Source: Treponema sp. (GTDB lineage: Bacteria; Spirochaetota; Spirochaetia; Treponematales; Breznakiellaceae). From it: DNA of 14,947 nt. The translations under genes were made by a program, and so were the position numbers. Below, one piece after another: positions 11,823 to 14,947 of this stretch. Under the pieces are notes generated by a model. It was not told the origin of the DNA and ran no database searches. It saw only the letters and a list, made by a program, of their open reading frames with translations. The stretch lies in the NCBI GenBank assembly GCA_031281855.1, contig JAITEW010000176.1, forward strand, positions 1-14,947, given 5' to 3'. Each line of letters opens with the position of its first letter. Position 1 is the first letter of the stretch.

Positions 11823-13037
11823 ATGAAGAGCTTTCTTTCAAACATCGCTGCCGGGCTGTCAAAAGTGAAACTACCGGCATGGCTTGCGGCCCGCATCGAT
11901 CCGTTCCTCATCATTCTGGCGCTGATTGTTCTGGCTCTGGGGCTTTTCCGTTATTGCGGAAAACAGGTCATAGCCGAAGCCGCAGCGCCTACCCTTGTCT
12001 TTACCCAGTGGTGGCAGAACGAACTGGAAGCGGAAACTCTGGAAAAGCTTATCGAAGAGTTCGAGGCCCTGCATCAGGATATTAAGATAGCCCTCGATAC
12101 CCGGCCTTACGAGGAAGTCCGGGAACTGCTTTTCAATTACACTCCTCCTGAGGACGGCGAAGAACCCGGTACGGACCTTCCGGGCGATATTCTGGCCCTG
12201 GATCCCCTGTGGTTCCCGGAACTGGCCGGCAAGGGGATCCTCGATTCCGGGGAACCCCTTTTCCTCCTCAGCTTTTTTTATCCTCTTTTTTACAATACCG
12301 GTATGCTGAAAGAAGCGGGTTTTAACCGGCCTCCTAAAACCCGGAGCGAATTTCTGGCTTACGCGAAAGCGGTTACGGATCCCTCCGGGGGCCGTTACGG
12401 GATAGCCTTTGCAGGCCGCAGCAGCCAGGGCGTCTACCGGGATCTGCGTTCCTGGATCTGGGCTTCAGGCGCCCTTACGACAGACGCTGAAGGGCAGGCC
12501 CTTGCGCTAAAACCGGTTGGGGAGACTCTGGAATTTCTTGAAACCCTTGGGAAGGAAAACGTCATCCATCCCAGGAGCTTCTTCATGAATGAAGACGAAA
12601 AACGGGACGCTTTTATCAGAGGCAAAGCAGCCTTTATGATTGGCCCAATCCAGGAAGTTGAGACTTTACGGCGGAACATAGGGGATGCCTTTGGATTTAC
12701 GGCCCTTCCTGTGCCTGACGGGTATGCCGGAAAGCCTGTTTTCGGCGCTTCCTCCTGGAACCTTGGTATATACGCCGGAAGCGGCTATCCTGAAGAAGCA
12801 GGGATCTTTATGGATTTCCTTGCAGAAAAAGCCCCTGTTTTAACTGAAAAACTCCACGCGATCCCAGGGGCCGCCAGCAATCCGCCGTCCTCGACCCCTG
12901 CGGACCCTTTCTATTCAAAAGCCTGGGATCTCTACACCGCCGGAGACCTTATCCAGGAGTCCCCGGAGCTTGACGGGAAAATCCAGGCAGCGATCAGGGA
13001 GCGATTCCCGGAAGGATCTGCATTCGGCGCCCCCTGA
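11823..13037 (+). CDS. Membrane-anchored extracellular solute-binding protein, family 1
   Basis: Sugar-type ABC-transporter binding protein of about 404 aa. A basic N-terminus is followed by one helix (about residues 28-44, FLIILALIVLALGLF) acting as an uncleaved anchor or signal; RYCGK just after it could be a loose spirochaete lipobox. The mature domain begins TLVFTQWWQNELEAETLEKL, shows the hinge pattern FYPLFYNTGMLKEAGFNRPP (the usual YYN..LF.EAG..PP), and ends with GKAAFMIGP and SSWNLGIY segments typical of the family. ATG 11823 is chosen for its GAGG 6-7 nt upstream; ATG 11787 in the same frame would add 12 residues but lies within the divergent palindrome. No permease or ATPase gene adjoins it, so it is an orphan whose partners are elsewhere or which has another role. 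Confidence 0.85.
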   Translation: MKSFLSNIAAGLSKVKLPAWLAARIDPFLIILALIVLALGLFRYCGKQVIAEAAAPTLVFTQWWQNELEAETLEKLIEEFEALHQDIKIALDTRPYEEVRELLFNYTPPEDGEEPGTDLPGDILALDPLWFPELAGKGILDSGEPLFLLSFFYPLFYNTGMLKEAGFNRPPKTRSEFLAYAKAVTDPSGGRYGIAFAGRSSQGVYRDLRSWIWASGALTTDAEGQALALKPVGETLEFLETLGKENVIHPRSFFMNEDEKRDAFIRGKAAFMIGPIQEVETLRRNIGDAFGFTALPVPDGYAGKPVFGASSWNLGIYAGSGYPEEAGIFMDFLAEKAPVLTEKLHAIPGAASNPPSSTPADPFYSKAWDLYTAGDLIQESPELDGKIQAAIRERFPEGSAFGAP

Positions 13038-13051
13038 GTTTCCATTTTGTC

Positions 13052-13080
13052 TTGCCCACTCTGCCCCGGATTGTTACACT
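13052..13080 (+). promoter_or_regulatory. Candidate promoter giving a leaderless aroA mRNA
   Basis: TTGCCC (-35, 13052-13057), a 17-bp spacer and TACACT (-10, 13075-13080) lie between the solute-binding protein stop and aroA. A start 7 nt after the -10 would fall exactly on the A of the aroA ATG at 13087. No Shine-Dalgarno is present in that gap. Confidence 0.5.
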
Positions 13081-13086
13081 GTTCCT

Positions 13087-14502
13087 ATGCGCGCTCTTAT
13101 CACGCCTCACAGGTTTTCAGGAACGTTCCGTATCCCGGCGTCAAAAAGCCATACTATCAGGAAGCTCCTTACCGCCGCTTTGGCCGAAGGGACATCGGTC
13201 ATTGATTACCCGCTGGATTCTTTGGACGCTCGTTCCTGCGTGTCTGTATGCAGGGCCTTAGGCGCGGACATAACCGAACACCGATCCGCCGATCCTGCCT
13301 GCGCCAACAGCGCGGACGAAAAAGGGGAAAAGCTCGTCCGGTGGACAGTCAGGGGTCTGAGCCGTTCTTCCCCGTTTTTCCGGGACAGCAGCAGGGGGGT
13401 TACCTGCGACGCAGGCAACTCGGGCACCACCCTCTTTTTGGCCCTCGCTGTGGCGGCGCTGGGAAAGGGGCGGGTTGAATTCGATGGCGACGAACAAATA
13501 CGCAGACGGAGCGCGGGGCCTCTTCTGGACGCCCTGGCGGGCCTGGGGGCGGCGGTAAAATCGGCGCCCGGCGGCTGCGCGCCTATAACCGTGCAAGGCC
13601 CCTGGAAGGGGGGCAGGGTTTCGCTGCGGTGCCCTACGAGCCAGTACCTTTCGGCCCTGCTCCTTGCCTCCCCCCTGGCCCCTGCGGGAACAGTTACCGA
13701 GATCGACGTGCCTGTTCTCAACGAAAGGCCCTATGTTGAAATGACCCTCTCTTACCTTGACGCCCAGGGCATCCCTTACGAAACCAACAGGGATTTTTCT
13801 TATTTTCGTATCCCCGGCGGCGGAGCCTGGAAACCCGTTACCGGGAAGACGCCGGGGGATTTTTCTTCCGCCGCCTTTCCGCTTTGCGCCGGGGCGGTTT
13901 CAGGAGGGCCGGTTACCCTTCTCGGGCTCGACCCTGATGACACCCAGGGGGACAAGGCGGTGTGCGGCATCCTCGAAAAAATGGGCGCCAAAGTGCGATG
14001 GGAAAAAACCCCTGACGCCGGAAACCCCGCAGGCAGTTGGAACCTCACGGTTTCCCGGTCGGGCCCTCTTAAGGGCGGCGAATTCGATCTCAACAATACG
14101 CCGGACCTCCTTCCTGTCATAGCCGTAACCGCCTGTTTTGCAGAAGGGGACACCGCACTGGTGAACGCGGCGCATGTAAGGATTAAGGAAACCGACCGCA
14201 TCGCCGTAATGGCTGCGGAACTTGCCGGGCTGGGCGTTAAAATTGAAGAAAAGCCCGACGGCCTTGTTATCCATGGGAAAGGCGGCGCTCTGAACAGTCC
14301 GAACGCTCCGCTTTCGGGCGGGAAGGCTGACGGCCATGGAGACCACCGTGTCGTGATGGCCCTGGCTGTAGGGGCCCTGGGCGCCGCGGGGCCTCTTGAA
14401 ATTGACAAAGCCGAAAGCGCCGCGGTTACGTATCCGGGCTTTCTGGAACTCTTGCAGGCAACTCAAAAAAAGCATGTCCGAAAACAGCCAGACGTTTTTT
14501 AG
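13087..14502 (+). CDS. aroA: 3-phosphoshikimate 1-carboxyvinyltransferase (EPSP synthase)
   Basis: Joins phosphoenolpyruvate to shikimate-3-phosphate in the sixth step of chorismate synthesis. The 471-aa protein has the family motifs in order: PASKSHTIR (K20, S21, R25), DAGNSGTT (108-115), TSQYLSALL, NTPDLLP (D340), VRIKETDR (E368, R371) and GHGDHR (417-421). The longer open frame starts at 12970 inside the preceding gene; I chose ATG 13087 because MRALITPHRFSGTFRIPASK is where homologues begin. Two departures stand out: the arginine closing the GN(A/S)GTxxR motif is Phe117, and a charged insertion (about 62-105) precedes GNSGT. The larger size compared with about 430 aa comes partly from that insertion. 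It may be co-transcribed with the upstream gene (49-nt gap) or use the predicted promoter in the gap. Confidence 0.94.
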   Translation: MRALITPHRFSGTFRIPASKSHTIRKLLTAALAEGTSVIDYPLDSLDARSCVSVCRALGADITEHRSADPACANSADEKGEKLVRWTVRGLSRSSPFFRDSSRGVTCDAGNSGTTLFLALAVAALGKGRVEFDGDEQIRRRSAGPLLDALAGLGAAVKSAPGGCAPITVQGPWKGGRVSLRCPTSQYLSALLLASPLAPAGTVTEIDVPVLNERPYVEMTLSYLDAQGIPYETNRDFSYFRIPGGGAWKPVTGKTPGDFSSAAFPLCAGAVSGGPVTLLGLDPDDTQGDKAVCGILEKMGAKVRWEKTPDAGNPAGSWNLTVSRSGPLKGGEFDLNNTPDLLPVIAVTACFAEGDTALVNAAHVRIKETDRIAVMAAELAGLGVKIEEKPDGLVIHGKGGALNSPNAPLSGGKADGHGDHRVVMALAVGALGAAGPLEIDKAESAAVTYPGFLELLQATQKKHVRKQPDVF

Positions 14503-14521
14503 AAAGCCCGGTATATTTAGT

Positions 14522-14556
14522 GTCTGTCCACAAAGTCGGTTACTTTGCGGACAGAC
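14522..14556. repeat. Left hairpin module of the MITE-like element
   Basis: GTCTGTCCACAAAGT (14522-14536) pairs with ACTTTGCGGACAGAC (14542-14556), 15 bp with a single mismatch, around a 5-nt loop. It has no T-run but could slow or terminate transcription leaving aroA. Confidence 0.8.
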
Positions 14557-14559
14557 CTT

Positions 14560-14605
14560 GCATTTTCTCGCCAAGGAACCTTCGGTTCCCAGGCTGCGAA
14601 AATGC
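14560..14605. repeat. Central stem-loop of the MITE-like element
   Basis: GCATTTTC (14560-14567) pairs with GAAAATGC (14598-14605), GCC (14570-14572) with GGC (14592-14594), and GGAACC (14575-14580) with GGTTCC (14584-14589) over a TTC loop. The result is a long hairpin interrupted by small internal loops. Confidence 0.7.
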
Positions 14606-14618
14606 GAATTTTAAGGTA

Positions 14619-14652
14619 GTCTGTCCATAATGTGTCTACATTATGGACAGAC
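14619..14652. repeat. Right hairpin module of the MITE-like element
   Basis: GTCTGTCCATAATGT (14619-14633) and ACATTATGGACAGAC (14638-14652) form a perfect 15-bp stem with a 4-nt loop. The outer 8 bp are identical to those of the left module, while the inner arm differs in sequence but is again self-complementary. Confidence 0.85.
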
Positions 14653-14727
14653 ACTAATTAAAAGCCGGAATTCCTCCTTAAAACAGAGAGCGTACCGTGT
14701 TTTTTTTCAGTATTTGATATATTATAT

Positions 14728-14947
14728 ATGGATAACCGGATGAAGAAATTTTGGATCATAGTTGGAATACTTCTCTTATGCGCCGCTGCGGGGTGGGGGG
14801 ATGATTATGTATGGACAGGATTTACAGACGATAACTGGGCTGAATCGACCAACTGGACCACTACTAACCCAAGTGCTTTGACATCTGCTGACACCCTAAC
14901 TATCAATTCTGGAAGCGCAGGCGGAATTGGGGCGAATCCAACCGTAA
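14728..14947 (+). CDS. Secreted surface protein, N-terminal part
   Basis: Open to the right edge, 73 codons seen. ATG 14728 gives MDNRMKKFWIIVGILLLCAAAGWGDDY; ATG 14740 gives MKKFWII and is the more usual signal-peptide start. A signal peptide ends near AAAGWG, followed by DYVWTGFTDDNWAESTNWTT and then DTLTIN. The WTG...NW...NW pattern, with a following D.(L/V).I strand, is typical of the first repeat in autotransporter-like or beta-helical adhesins and other large surface proteins. Base use is visibly more AT-rich than in the neighbouring GC-rich genes, suggesting transfer or relaxed selection. There is no Shine-Dalgarno; an AT-rich stretch with several -10-like boxes lies directly upstream. 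The rest of the gene is needed for any functional claim. Confidence 0.65.
   Translation, partial: MDNRMKKFWIIVGILLLCAAAGWGDDYVWTGFTDDNWAESTNWTTTNPSALTSADTLTINSGSAGGIGANPTV

Larger units (their letters stand above)
14517..14657. mobile_element. MITE-like element of nested palindromes
   Basis: A 141-bp non-coding block bounded by perfect 13-bp terminal inverted repeats, TTAGTGTCTGTCC (14517-14529) and GGACAGACACTAA (14645-14657). If TA is taken as a target duplication (14518-14519 and 14655-14656), the core starts GTGTCTGTCC, as expected of elements mobilised by IS630/Tc1-type transposases. Internal inverted copies GGACAGAC (14549-14556) and GTCTGTCC (14619-14626) divide it into two similar hairpin modules flanking a third hairpin. 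No open reading frame of note is present. It starts 14 nt after the aroA stop. The structure is read directly; mobility and family are inference. Confidence 0.6.

Noticed and set aside
12970..13086. Upstream extension of aroA by 39 codons
   Set aside because: It overlaps the solute-binding protein gene, has no homologous N-terminal sequence, and the conserved AroA start falls at ATG 13087.
13900..14574. 224-aa minus-strand open frame across the aroA 3' end and the MITE
   Set aside because: Mostly antisense to aroA, and it begins in the palindromic element; no domain is visible.
14522..14652. Repeated GTCTGTCC/GGACAGAC units considered as a CRISPR array
   Set aside because: There are only two inverted, not directly repeated, units; spacing is irregular and no cas genes are present.

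Overview
The window looks like chromosomal DNA from a spirochaete, most likely a GC-rich Treponema-type organism such as a termite-gut or other host-associated treponeme. This is inferred from the rpmH-rnpA-yidD-yidC-jag block, from a treponeme-style secreted protein placed behind it, and from overall protein character. I have no database hit to confirm the species. Coding density is high, intergenic gaps are mostly short, and both strands carry genes. No integrase, complete insertion sequence, CRISPR array or phage module is present.

Layout. Positions 1-4594 hold a minus-strand block read right to left: rpmH (ribosomal protein L34), rnpA (RNase P protein), yidD, yidC (membrane insertase), jag/khpB (RNA-binding protein), an uncharacterised secreted protein, and the 5' end of a uracil-xanthine permease gene that runs off the left edge. 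A clear sigma70-type promoter (4701-4729) drives the block. Divergent from it, 4786-5286 encodes a membrane-anchored thioredoxin-like protein. This gene runs tail to tail into a minus-strand GH127-type glycosidase (5292-7535). Upstream of the glycosidase lie a short inverted repeat overlapping its likely promoter, a strong terminator, an initiator tRNA-fMet with a near-consensus promoter, and a PrsW-type intramembrane protease gene. From 8502 rightward come shikimate kinase (aroK, plus strand), a large TPR protein (minus strand) with a concanavalin-like N-terminus, a four-CxxC zinc module and a C-terminal AT-hook, an orphan membrane-anchored solute-binding protein (plus), and EPSP synthase (aroA, plus). 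After aroA there is a 141-bp MITE-like element built from nested palindromes with 13-bp terminal inverted repeats. The window ends in the 5' part of an AT-richer secreted surface-protein gene.

How the genes work together. The left block links ribosome and tRNA maturation (L34, RNase P) with membrane-protein insertion (YidD, YidC) and a post-transcriptional regulator (Jag). aroK and aroA supply two steps of the shikimate/chorismate pathway and flank two genes with no obvious role in it. The glycosidase and the solute-binding protein point to plant- or host-polysaccharide use.

Most notable for follow-up are the MITE-like element, the unusual TPR/zinc/AT-hook protein, a predicted leaderless aroA mRNA, and loss of normally conserved arginines in both AroA and AroK. 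I did not find a defence island or other clearly new multi-gene system.
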